This document shows positions 1 through 6,092 of a DNA stretch of 8,487 nucleotides, one piece after another; position 1 is the first letter of the stretch, and each line of letters opens with the position of its first letter. The stretch is taken from contig JANQIS010000167.1 in assembly GCA_028282045.1 (NCBI GenBank), forward strand, positions 1 to 8,487, written 5' to 3'. The notes under the pieces are model-generated. The model saw nothing but the letters and a program-made list of their open reading frames with translations. It made no database searches and was not told the DNA's origin. Both the position numbers and the translations under genes were made by a program. Source of the DNA: Gammaproteobacteria bacterium (lineage in GTDB: Bacteria; Pseudomonadota; Gammaproteobacteria; Francisellales; CACEW01).

Positions 1-843
1 ATTTTGCCCCATACGCAGGCGCGCGCGGTAGACGCTAATATCATCCAAGTGCGCATCCGGACGGGCAAAATAGACATACTCAAACACACAGGGTCGAAAA
101 ATTTCATGCGCCAACTGACGGCGAAATAACTGCCCGCAGCTACTAACAAAAACCAGCTCACCAGGTGCCACATCGCCATCACGCTCAAATCCAAGACTGG
201 AAAAAGCGGTATTTTCCGAAGCGAATAAATATTCTTGATGCCCACTGTGTTCACGCACGCCCATAGTCAACGGACGGATACCATGTGGATCTCTAAATGC
301 CAGCAATCCTTTACCAATAATACTGCACACTACCGAATATGAACCTTTTGCCAGCGTAAAAATATCGCTAACAGCCTGGCACAATTGCTCAAAAAAAGCG
401 GCTTGGTCAGTCACATCAGGAGCTTTATCCAAATCGCTGGCCAACAGATGAATCAAGGCTTCTGAATCACTATCAGAGTTTAGATAACGGCGGCGAACCG
501 TGGTTAGCTCATGGCGCAATTGCGCATGATTGACCAGATGGCCATTGTGCGCCAAAGCAATACCGTAAGGGTTACCGATCCAAAACGGTTGCACTTCTTC
601 ATCACTAAAGCCTCCCGCTGTTGGATAGCGCGCATGGCCAATCCCCATACTACCGGTCAGTTTATCCATATCTCCAGCACAGAAAATCTCGCGCACCAAA
701 CCTTTACCACGCCGAATGTGGATACGATCATCACAAGTCACAATGCCCGCAGCATCTTGCCCGCGATGTTGCAGTTGAATCAAACATTCATACAATTCCG
801 GTGCAACTTCATGCTGCCCAATCAGGCCAACAATGCCACACAT
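1..843 (-). CDS. purF: Amidophosphoribosyltransferase (PurF), N-terminal part, cut by window edge
   Basis: PurF catalyses the first committed step of purine synthesis, converting PRPP and glutamine to phosphoribosylamine in the cytosol. Reading the minus strand from 843 gives an open frame of 281 codons running off position 1, roughly the first half of a family usually near 500 residues. Visible are the N-terminal MCGIVG with the Cys2 nucleophile that is exposed after Met removal, HRGQDAAGI at 26-34, the ARYPTAG motif at 71-77, LAHNG at 97-101, NSDSDSE at 121-127 and a later RDPHGIRPL. These make up the complete class II glutaminase domain; the phosphoribosyltransferase domain lies outside the window. 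An in-frame ATG at 855 would add four residues (MGSD), but the 843 start is preferred because it places Cys at position 2. The gene is about 5.2 kb from purC and has its own promoter-like site. It is divergent from the tetR-type operon. Confidence 0.96.
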   Translation of the reverse strand, partial: MCGIVGLIGQHEVAPELYECLIQLQHRGQDAAGIVTCDDRIHIRRGKGLVREIFCAGDMDKLTGSMGIGHARYPTAGGFSDEEVQPFWIGNPYGIALAHNGHLVNHAQLRHELTTVRRRYLNSDSDSEALIHLLASDLDKAPDVTDQAAFFEQLCQAVSDIFTLAKGSYSVVCSIIGKGLLAFRDPHGIRPLTMGVREHSGHQEYLFASENTAFSSLGFERDGDVAPGELVFVSSCGQLFRRQLAHEIFRPCVFEYVYFARPDAHLDDISVYRARLRMGQN

Positions 844-871
844 ATCCGAACCCATCTCGAGCTAAAACGCG

Positions 872-880
872 ATTATAGCA
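872..880 (-). promoter_or_regulatory. Extended -10 promoter for purF
   Basis: On the minus strand this reads TGCTATAAT, a perfect TATAAT with the TG extension. No good -35 hexamer stands 17 bases upstream, which is common for extended -10 promoters. A start site near 865 would give a leader of about 20 bases before the purF ATG at 843. This suggests purF is transcribed on its own and not from the distant purC operon. Confidence 0.65.
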
Positions 881-911
881 AAGAGTATTGCTTCACTGCT
901 ATTGATGGCAA

Positions 912-958
912 CCTATAGCCTGGATTTTCATGATGAAGTAAAACTAACGGGCTATAGG
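912..958. repeat. 9-bp inverted repeat between purF and the tetR-type gene
   Basis: CCTATAGCC at 912-920 is the exact reverse complement of GGCTATAGG at 950-958, with a 29-base spacer. It lies just upstream of the purF promoter and before the promoter of the divergent regulator operon. The arms could form a large hairpin or two half-sites for a dimeric regulator. No U-run follows either arm, so it does not look like a terminator. Confidence 0.5.
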
Positions 959-966
959 CAAACACA

Positions 967-988
967 AAATTGATCAGGAAATCAATTT
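967..988. promoter_or_regulatory. Probable operator of the TetR-type regulator
   Basis: Perfect 8-bp inverted repeat: AAATTGAT (967-974), six-base spacer CAGGAA, ATCAATTT (981-988). A further copy of the half-site, AATCAATT, lies at 1011-1018. The repeat overlaps the -35 hexamer and spacer of the promoter for the downstream regulator, the expected position for autorepression by a TetR-family dimer. Binding by this particular protein is an inference. Confidence 0.6.
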
Positions 989-998
989 ATGGTTTAAT
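970..998 (+). promoter_or_regulatory. Sigma-70-like promoter for the tetR-type operon
   Basis: TTGATC (970-975, four of six to consensus) and TTTAAT (993-998, five of six) are separated by exactly 17 bases. A start near 1005 would give a leader of about 30 bases before the GTG at 1035. The palindrome at 967-988 covers the -35 element. Confidence 0.5.
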
Positions 999-1034
999 AA
1001 TGTATCAGTTAATCAATTAAACTTGTGAAACCCT

Positions 1035-1646
1035 GTGAAAAGGAGGCCTTCAGCCAACCAAACTCGACGGCATATTCTAAACGCCGCCAAACAATTGTTC
1101 TTGCAACGAGGGTTTGACGGTGTCACAACACAGCAAATTGCCAAAGCAGCGCATGTTAACAATAATTTGATTTTTCACCATTATCAGAACAAACAAACCC
1201 TCTGGCAGGCAGTAAAGGCTGACATTATCGAACAAAACCACCCAGCACCACAGTATGATCGCAGCCATGCTGTAGCGTATTTTGCCAGTATTTTAGAGTA
1301 CCGTTTTTCGTTGTATCGCAACAATCCGGATCTTGCCAAACTGGTACAATGGCAACAAGTGACCAATGATGAAGCAGCTTTAGTTGGTAATGAAGCTGCT
1401 TCACCGCACCACTGGATAGAAGATTTCAAATATTTTCAACAACAAGGCCAGATCAAGGCCAATATTAACCCTGATTTGATCATGCTGTTTATTATCTACA
1501 GCTCCCATGCTCCCTTTATGCAACAAGTCATTCCAATGAATGCCGCCCAGCAGCGTATGTATCAGGAATGGGTTTTACAAAGCTGTATCCAACAATTTAT
1601 TCAACCACCAGGAGACCATCATGACAAAGCACCCTGTTACTCCTAA
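1035..1646 (+). CDS. TetR/AcrR-family transcriptional regulator
   Basis: A 203-residue protein of normal TetR length. The N-terminal DNA-binding domain is clear: TRRHILNAAKQLF at 10-22, RGFDGVTTQQIAKAA at 25-39, then the recognition helix region ending HHYQNKQTL at 48-56. The C-terminal two thirds is the variable ligand-binding and dimerisation part and gives no clue to the inducer. The gene leads an operon with an 88-residue protein and a Bcr/CflA efflux pump, so it probably represses the pump until a drug or metabolite binds. The start is GTG at 1035, the first start after an in-frame TGA at 1026. No Shine-Dalgarno site precedes it; instead a perfect AGGAGG sits inside codons 3-4 (1041-1046). 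The last 26 bases overlap the next gene, whose ribosome site lies inside this one. Confidence 0.92.
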   Translation: MKRRPSANQTRRHILNAAKQLFLQRGFDGVTTQQIAKAAHVNNNLIFHHYQNKQTLWQAVKADIIEQNHPAPQYDRSHAVAYFASILEYRFSLYRNNPDLAKLVQWQQVTNDEAALVGNEAASPHHWIEDFKYFQQQGQIKANINPDLIMLFIIYSSHAPFMQQVIPMNAAQQRMYQEWVLQSCIQQFIQPPGDHHDKAPCYS

Positions 1647-1887
1647 CCAAGTAATGCCCGATAACGTGGATTATGTACAAACCAATGGTGTGGCCATTCG
1701 CAAAGGCACTATGGCTGCCGCTATCGCTAATATTGAAATTATCGAATCCCTTACCAGCACGCAGGCAGAAAAAGCTGCCGCATTAGAGACTATTAAAGCA
1801 TTAGTTCCTCAACTCAAGGCATTCCGCATACACAAGCATTTGCAGTGGCGCAACCCTCAAATTGAGGCGCTATTCACAACAGATTGA
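1621..1887 (+). CDS. Unrecognised 88-residue protein, translationally coupled to the TetR gene
   Basis: I do not recognise this family with certainty. The start is ATG at 1621, preceded by GGAG (1611-1614) six bases upstream. A longer in-frame reading from 1540 has no such site and would run deep into the regulator gene. The predicted protein is soluble, with no signal peptide or membrane segment. Its middle, about 33-69, is alanine-rich and probably helical (MAAAIANIEIIESL, then QAEKAAALETIKALVPQLKAF). The flanks RKGT and HKHLQWRNPQIEALF look like conserved motifs. It overlaps the regulator by 26 bases and ends seven bases before the transporter ATG, so the three genes are almost certainly one transcript. 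A role as an accessory or modulator of the regulator or pump is only a guess from position. Confidence 0.8.
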   Translation: MTKHPVTPNQVMPDNVDYVQTNGVAIRKGTMAAAIANIEIIESLTSTQAEKAAALETIKALVPQLKAFRIHKHLQWRNPQIEALFTTD

Positions 1888-1894
1888 GCACGTT

Positions 1895-3097
1895 ATGAAT
1901 AAAGCATCACCTGATCACCACAGCACAGTCGGGATGTGGCTGCTGATTTTATTGATCAGCTTTCCACAAATTAGCGAGACGATTTATTCGCCGGCGCTAC
2001 CTGATATTGCCCGGCTGTTGCAAACCAGCAATCACTTAGTGCAATGGACACTGAGCGTATACTTCATTGGCTTTGCCATTGGTGTATTCTTCTGGGGCCG
2101 TTTATCTGATCATATCGGCCGGCGCCGTGCCATGTTAAGCGCTTTGCTACTCTATAGCATTGGCAGCTTTTTCTGCCACCAAGCCGATCAGATCAGCGTA
2201 TTATTGGCTGCACGGCTATTGCAAGGTTTCGGTGCCAGTTGTGGCTCAGTGATTACTCAAACCATTGCCCGTGAAGCACTACCCGAACAGCATCGGCACC
2301 GCTTTTACAGTTATACCGGTTTTGTGTTAGCGTTTGCCATTGCTATCGGTCCGCTGATCGGAGGTTACCTCACTCAGTGGTTTGACTGGCGTGCTAACTT
2401 TAGTTTTTTAATACTCATTGGTATCAGCCTGTTAATTCTGTGTAGCAAGTGTTTGCCAGAGACCCATCGTACCCGACACTTGGCAAGGCCCAAAGTACGT
2501 GCTGTTATTAGCCAACTAGCCAAAGATCCGTATGTATGGGGTTGTATGTGGTTAGTGGCTTGCGTTAATGGCATTTTATTTAGTTTCTACGCCGAAGGGC
2601 CGTTTATCTTTATTGGTATTGTACACTTGAGTACCGGTCAATTTGGCTGGCTTGGCTGTTTGATTGCCGGCGCATCATTGATCGGCAGCATTATGTCGAA
2701 AAAGTTAATTAACCATTACACTGCAGTACAGTTGATTCGTGCCGGTGGCGTGATCTTGTTATTTGGGTGTATCACACTGGTGCTCGCTGCCGGTTATGGT
2801 CAAGTTAATGCCCAGCATCCACTGACAGCCTGCCTGCTCGTTATGCTGCCGATGATGCTAATAACGATAGGTTGCTTTGGTTTTATCGTCCCGATGGCGC
2901 TCAGTACGGTATTGGTTAAACACCAGGAAATTCTCGGCACCGCCGGGGCTGTTTTCGGATTGAGTTATTACGTACTGGTATCACTGCTGACCTGGCTGAT
3001 GGGTGCATTGCACAACGGCACTGTTATGGCAATGCCATGGTATTTTTTCACGTTGAGTCTGATCAGTATCGGCGTGTGCTGGAAGCTGATTCGTTAA
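1895..3097 (+). CDS. Bcr/CflA-family MFS drug-efflux transporter
   Basis: A 400-residue inner-membrane protein, the usual length for 12-helix Bcr/CflA proton-driven exporters (bicyclomycin, chloramphenicol, sulfonamide types). Helix 1 carries YSPALPDIA at 31-39, characteristic of this subfamily. Motif A is GRLSDHIGRRRA at 68-79 between helices 2 and 3, motif B is around RLLQG at 107-111, and the antiporter motif C is the glycine- and proline-rich segment 142-157 ending GPLIGG. Further hydrophobic segments continue to the C-terminus. ATG at 1895 is chosen over an upstream in-frame TTG at 1862, because it follows the previous stop by seven bases, has GAG upstream, and the TTG extension would overlap the small gene. 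The actual substrate cannot be read from sequence. Expression probably depends on the TetR-type regulator at the head of the operon. Confidence 0.93.
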   Translation: MNKASPDHHSTVGMWLLILLISFPQISETIYSPALPDIARLLQTSNHLVQWTLSVYFIGFAIGVFFWGRLSDHIGRRRAMLSALLLYSIGSFFCHQADQISVLLAARLLQGFGASCGSVITQTIAREALPEQHRHRFYSYTGFVLAFAIAIGPLIGGYLTQWFDWRANFSFLILIGISLLILCSKCLPETHRTRHLARPKVRAVISQLAKDPYVWGCMWLVACVNGILFSFYAEGPFIFIGIVHLSTGQFGWLGCLIAGASLIGSIMSKKLINHYTAVQLIRAGGVILLFGCITLVLAAGYGQVNAQHPLTACLLVMLPMMLITIGCFGFIVPMALSTVLVKHQEILGTAGAVFGLSYYVLVSLLTWLMGALHNGTVMAMPWYFFTLSLISIGVCWKLIR

Positions 3098-3136
3098 TCC
3101 GGCTTAAATACAGGTTTATTTTAGAATTAAATTGTA

Positions 3137-3167
3137 TTGGCAAGTATCTCTTGGGAAGGACTAAAAT
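3137..3167 (+). promoter_or_regulatory. Weak promoter candidate for the exported protein gene
   Basis: TTGGCA (3137-3142) and TAAAAT (3162-3167) resemble -35 and -10 boxes, but the spacer is 19 bases, longer than the best 17. The -10 overlaps the palindrome at 3165-3179. No terminator is visible between the transporter stop at 3097 and this site, so readthrough from the upstream operon is also possible. Confidence 0.3.
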
Positions 3168-3179
3168 TCAACGTGAATT
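3165..3179. promoter_or_regulatory. Operator-like palindrome before the exported protein gene
   Basis: AATTCA, spacer ACG, TGAATT: perfect 6-bp arms that overlap the putative -10 box and lie about 28 bases before the ATG at 3207. It differs from the operator proposed for the TetR-type operon, so another regulator would be expected. Confidence 0.35.
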
Positions 3180-3206
3180 ATCATCAACCACGTATGGGGA
3201 AGTGTC

Positions 3207-3635
3207 ATGAAAAAGATTATTACAGCCGTATTTTTATCAACAATTTCACTATCTACTTTTGCCAATACAGGGCTTTATGGCGCGATAGGGGGTGAACCCA
3301 TCACCAATCCGCACAGCAGCTCTACAGCAACCAGTCACGGTTCGGGAGATTACACCGCTCAATTTAATTTTCAAAATTATAACGCCGGCCAGGTGCCCGC
3401 AGGGTTACACATCATTTGTAACATAGGGCAGGATAATGCCAGCTTTAAAGATCATGACTCACATGTGAGTGGTGATTTTACCCGGGCCAGCTACAATAAC
3501 GATAAGCTAACTCTAACGTTGAAGGAACCTAAAGTTTCTCACATTAACGGTTCTGTAAGCTTCCACGTCGACTCTCATGCTTATCCATGGCAAGACAGTA
3601 AAATTACCTTAAATCATTGTGAGTTGGCGAGCTAG
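3207..3635 (+). CDS. Small exported protein of unknown function with two cysteines
   Basis: I do not recognise this 142-residue protein. It begins with a classic Sec signal peptide: MKK, a hydrophobic stretch from about 4 to 15, and a likely signal peptidase I site after TFA at 17-19. There is no lipobox cysteine, so a soluble periplasmic or secreted product is predicted. The mature part, about 123 residues, is rich in Ser, Thr, Asn and His (14 His or so, including PHSSSTATSHGSGDY and DHDSHVSGD) and looks beta-rich. The only cysteines are C71 (IICNIG) and C138 (NHCELAS), a possible disulfide joining the middle of the protein to its C-terminus. The start is supported by GGGGA at 3196-3200. The gene converges on the glutamine amidotransferase gene; the two stop codons are 15 bases apart. 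The many histidines might bind metal, but no defined site is seen. Confidence 0.85.
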   Translation: MKKIITAVFLSTISLSTFANTGLYGAIGGEPITNPHSSSTATSHGSGDYTAQFNFQNYNAGQVPAGLHIICNIGQDNASFKDHDSHVSGDFTRASYNNDKLTLTLKEPKVSHINGSVSFHVDSHAYPWQDSKITLNHCELAS

Positions 3636-3655
3636 GTGGTTTTAAACCATCTAGC
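3631..3655. terminator. Hairpin covering both stop codons of convergent genes
   Basis: Arms GCTAGGTGGTTT (3631-3642) and AAACCATCTAGC (3644-3655) pair fully, with one G-U pair at 3636/3650 on the plus-strand RNA. The tip is too tight to close completely, so the real loop is the T/A-rich centre. The hairpin contains the plus-strand TAG (3633-3635) and the minus-strand TAG (3651-3653). It could act as a shared bidirectional terminator or RNA 3' end, but no T-run follows on either strand, so intrinsic termination is uncertain. Confidence 0.5.
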
Positions 3656-4505
3656 CTGACAAAGCGCACAAAGCGATAAACTCGGGCTTGAGGCGATGGT
3701 CAATATGCAGTAGGTGATTTTGTGGAAACTCATGCCACTCACCGGCATAGTCGGTAAGTGGCTCTGAGGCGACAATAAACACATTAGACTCTTCACCATC
3801 AACCAATAAAGCGGGATCATCAGTGTGATCCAAGCTATGCCCGTGGGCATAATAAAGTGAAATCTGGTGCTCACCTTTGCTGGTATAGCGGGTGGCGATC
3901 ATTTGATTGCCATCAGTCAATACCATGTTAATGTGGGAAAAATAACTATCAGGTTGCTTGGCCTGCCAACCCTCAATAGTGTTAAAGGCTTTAACGGCTG
4001 CCTGTTGCAGGCTCAATTTCTCAGGCTGACCATAATAATACTGCATAATCAACGCAAAGAAATGTTCCGAATCCGTATTACCTTTGACATTCTCAAAAAT
4101 GTCATCATTGAGCTCATTCAAGAGCTGGCGGCGCAAATTGGAAAATTCGCGAATAGTTCCATTATGCGCCAGGGCACACTGACGATAAGTAAATGGATGG
4201 CAATTGGCAAACGCCACATCCCCCACTGTGCAAGCACGCACATGACCGATAAAACAACTAGAGCGGATCTTTCTAATCAAGTGGCGCAGGTTACTGTCAT
4301 TCCATGCCGGCTGAATCGATTTAAACGCACCGGCTTCCTGATCAAAACTTTGGTCAAACCACGCCACACCAAAACCATCGGCATTAATACCGTGCAAACC
4401 CTCACGCGCTGCCTTACTTTGACTAATCAATGAATTTTCAGGGCTTTCGAGAATATCCGCCATTACAATGGCGCGCCGGCTTATGACTCCAACCAATCGA
4501 CACAT
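3651..4505 (-). CDS. Class II glutamine amidotransferase, YafJ/EgtC-like
   Basis: A 284-residue single-domain protein of the N-terminal-nucleophile glutamine amidotransferase family. The start is ATG at 4505, giving MCRLVG with the catalytic Cys at position 2 and GGGG at a good distance upstream. A GTG four codons earlier (4517) would bury the nucleophile. Family motifs in order: NADGFG at 41-46, GHVRA at 87-91, the NCHPF segment at 101-105, the oxyanion-hole motif LAHNG at 112-116, and NTDSEHFF at 143-150. Stand-alone proteins of this type include E. coli YafJ, whose substrate is not well defined, and EgtC, which hydrolyses a gamma-glutamyl intermediate in ergothioneine synthesis. No other ergothioneine gene is here, so YafJ-like is the safer name. 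Expected activity is hydrolysis of a gamma-glutamyl amide in the cytosol. The neighbours give no pathway clue. Confidence 0.9.
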   Translation of the reverse strand: MCRLVGVISRRAIVMADILESPENSLISQSKAAREGLHGINADGFGVAWFDQSFDQEAGAFKSIQPAWNDSNLRHLIRKIRSSCFIGHVRACTVGDVAFANCHPFTYRQCALAHNGTIREFSNLRRQLLNELNDDIFENVKGNTDSEHFFALIMQYYYGQPEKLSLQQAAVKAFNTIEGWQAKQPDSYFSHINMVLTDGNQMIATRYTSKGEHQISLYYAHGHSLDHTDDPALLVDGEESNVFIVASEPLTDYAGEWHEFPQNHLLHIDHRLKPEFIALCALSG

Positions 4506-4599
4506 ATCACACCCCACTTATGAATTAAACTAGATTGCACCTTGCTTTAAAGGGCCTTTCAACCTTAATTCAATATAATCCAAAATCTGCTCGGCCACG

Positions 4600-4625
4600 A
4601 CTATACCATGCACGGTCTATGGCAT
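4600..4625 (-). promoter_or_regulatory. Possible promoter/operator upstream of the YafJ-like gene
   Basis: On the minus strand 4608-4600 reads TGGTATAGT, an extended -10 with five of six bases matching TATAAT. No strong -35 is seen. The same place holds an imperfect inverted repeat, ATACCAT (4603-4609) against ATGGCAT (4619-4625), with one mismatch and a nine-base spacer, which could bind a repressor. The leader to the ATG at 4505 would be about 90 bases. The assignment is tentative. Confidence 0.3.
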
Positions 4626-4674
4626 CGATTAAGGAGACAGTTTTATCTGAGCTCTATTAATATATATGGTGAAA

Positions 4675-5697
4675 TTACAGTCTCAAGCTTTTTACTTCAT
4701 TTTCAATTGCAAGAGCAAGTGAGCCAGATTTTGCTGGTCCAAAAACAATAGCAACTGGTTTGATCCCTTTTAAGGTTGAGCGATGTTTTTTAAGCAACTC
4801 AATAGAATCCTTAACACTTTCGCTATAACCATCAAAAGCTAATTGATTCCCTTGTTCAAAGTCATTTATACAGTTTTTGGTACGCTCTATAAAGCCTGCA
4901 ACTTCATCATGCTTACGAGGGGATTGATGAACTAAAACAGATTGCCGTTGTTCCAAACTGTCTAGGTAACCGCGAATTTTTACTATCGCTATTTGCTTTC
5001 TTACCTCAGGTGGAATGTTCATATCAAATTTAGTGCTAGAATCGATAATCGCCCCACTGAAATTTACTCCAATTAAATCTGCGCCTTGGAAATTAGCACC
5101 TCTCAAGTCAGAGCCAAAGAATTTTGCGTGCCATAAATTAGCATTGTGGAAATTTGCTTTATTAAGATTAGCCCCTTGGAAATCAGCCTCATGAAGCACC
5201 GAAAGATCAAAATTTGCCCCCTGCAATAGAGTCATTTTAAAATTAGTTTTACGGCAAGTAGCTTTAACAAATTTTGTATTTCTAAGGTCGGCTAAAAAAA
5301 AGTCAGCCTCACTATGATCGGCGTCGGAAAAATCAATATTTGTAAAAACACGTCTTTGGCTAGAGTGGATACTACTGTGAGAACATTGACCAAATCTTTT
5401 TTCATGCATTCCCTCTGGTATTAACTTCTCTAACAATTCCTTGTTAAGGTGTTTCCCATTAATAAAGTGATCACCACCTTCTTCTTCTGCAAAACCCTCT
5501 ATATTTTTCAGGACCACCGCTGATGGAATATCTATCCTTGTTTCTGATCTGGAGTAAGGACAAGCGTCTAGCTTTAGTAATTCATCCTTTTTACAGGCAT
5601 AAGTGGCATATCCTTCACCATCTTTTACACAGTACACTTGGCATGAGTCATCAAGTGGTAAAAATTCCATTAATATCAAATCATAATATTTTAGCAT
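4675..5697 (-). CDS. Pentapeptide-repeat protein with unrecognised N- and C-terminal regions
   Basis: A 340-residue protein. Residues about 118-218 form some 20 consecutive pentapeptides with F or L at the centre and A, D or N before it (e.g. ADFQGANLNKANFHNANLWH at 171-190). Four per turn gives roughly five coils of a right-handed quadrilateral beta-helix. Residues 1-115 contain five cysteines (19, 23, 35, 46, 105) and acidic patches (AEEEGG at 70-75) and match nothing I know. Residues 225-340 look mainly helical and charged, then end in a short hydrophobic stretch near KPVAIVFGPAKSGSLALAI. No signal peptide is apparent. The start is well supported by GGAGGG at 5705-5710, seven bases from the ATG. 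The gene is clearly more AT-rich than the purine genes, suggesting foreign origin. Pentapeptide proteins include gyrase-protecting Qnr/MfpA types, but this layout differs from those and the function is unknown. Confidence 0.88.
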   Translation of the reverse strand: MLKYYDLILMEFLPLDDSCQVYCVKDGEGYATYACKKDELLKLDACPYSRSETRIDIPSAVVLKNIEGFAEEEGGDHFINGKHLNKELLEKLIPEGMHEKRFGQCSHSSIHSSQRRVFTNIDFSDADHSEADFFLADLRNTKFVKATCRKTNFKMTLLQGANFDLSVLHEADFQGANLNKANFHNANLWHAKFFGSDLRGANFQGADLIGVNFSGAIIDSSTKFDMNIPPEVRKQIAIVKIRGYLDSLEQRQSVLVHQSPRKHDEVAGFIERTKNCINDFEQGNQLAFDGYSESVKDSIELLKKHRSTLKGIKPVAIVFGPAKSGSLALAIENEVKSLRL

Positions 5698-5818
5698 TTA
5701 CATTCCCTCCATAGAAAACATCGCTTTAGTTGATTTCACGCAACATGAGCAAGAAAATTTAAACTAAACCCCCTTTCCAAAGGTAATAACAATTCCCAAA
5801 TTCAACCCGGTGATCTTT

Positions 5819-5846
5819 GAAGTTAGCTCGCTTTTTCGAGCACTTC
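5819..5846. repeat. Two-part hairpin in the intergenic region
   Basis: GAAGT (5819-5823) pairs with ACTTC (5842-5846), and GCTCG (5826-5830) pairs with CGAGC (5837-5841), with a TA bulge between the two stems and a CTTTTT loop. All ten pairs are perfect. No U-run follows on either strand, so it is not a standard intrinsic terminator. It lies about 120 bases upstream of the pentapeptide gene start and could be in that gene's leader or mark an old element end. Confidence 0.45.
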
Positions 5847-5924
5847 GTTAAGCAGTACGTCTCACCCCTGATTTAAACTTACAAGTGTGCTGGAATCAAC
5901 AGATGAAGGCATCCTAGTACGATT

Positions 5925-6092
5925 ATGCATCTTTATATTAACCTGAAAAAGGAAGGAGGATTTATCCACGCAGTTCAAGACCACCCACAGCGTTATTTTG
6001 AACTGCTGGCAGTGGGCCCTCTGGCAGTGCAACGACAGCGCTCACTCATACATCTTCGCATTCTGCTTTGCGCATTGAAGGCATGGGAATAA
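5925..6092 (+). CDS. Doubtful 55-codon ORF or gene remnant
   Basis: An open frame from ATG 5925 to TAA 6090-6092 encodes a 55-residue basic peptide containing GGFIHAVQDHPQRYFELL at 11-28 and a leucine-rich end. No Shine-Dalgarno site precedes the ATG. A strong GGAAGGAGG (5951-5959) lies inside the ORF and has no start codon at the right distance. The opposite strand of the same stretch is almost as open (see 5962-6084), so the frame may be chance or the mirror of a decayed gene. Low confidence that it is translated. Confidence 0.2.
   Translation: MHLYINLKKEGGFIHAVQDHPQRYFELLAVGPLAVQRQRSLIHLRILLCALKAWE
5962..6084 (-). pseudogene. Possible broken small gene following purC
   Basis: On the minus strand, GGAGG (6093-6097) stands eight bases before ATG at 6084-6082, an excellent ribosome site only 11 to 15 bases past the purC stop. 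The frame gives 12 residues (MPSMRKAECEDV), stops at TGA (6046-6048), then stays open for another 27 codons to TAA at 5962-5964 (including ALPEGPLPAVQNNAVGGLEL). This may be the disabled start of a third cistron of the purine operon, or a very short leader-type ORF. I recognise no family. Confidence 0.25.

Noticed and set aside
511..918. 135-residue plus-strand ORF
   Set aside because: It lies antisense to purF, which has complete family motifs on the other strand; no ribosome site and no recognisable protein.
1540..1620. 27-residue N-terminal extension of the 88-residue protein
   Set aside because: It would overlap the regulator by more than 100 bases, while ATG 1621 has GGAG at ideal spacing.
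1862..1894. TTG start giving an 11-residue longer transporter
   Set aside because: The extension would overlap the small gene, has no better ribosome site, and is very polar; ATG 1895 gives the normal family start.
3867..4433. 188-residue plus-strand ORF
   Set aside because: It is the mirror of the YafJ-like amidotransferase, whose catalytic motifs are intact; composition is that of an antisense frame.
4631..4640. AAGGAG-like site on the plus strand at 4631-4636
   Set aside because: No start codon at suitable spacing opens a frame; the nearest ATG gives only 18 codons into the pentapeptide gene antisense.
5091..5300. Regular short repeats resembling a CRISPR or tandem array
   Set aside because: The periodicity is 15 bases and in frame, explained by the pentapeptide repeats of the minus-strand protein.
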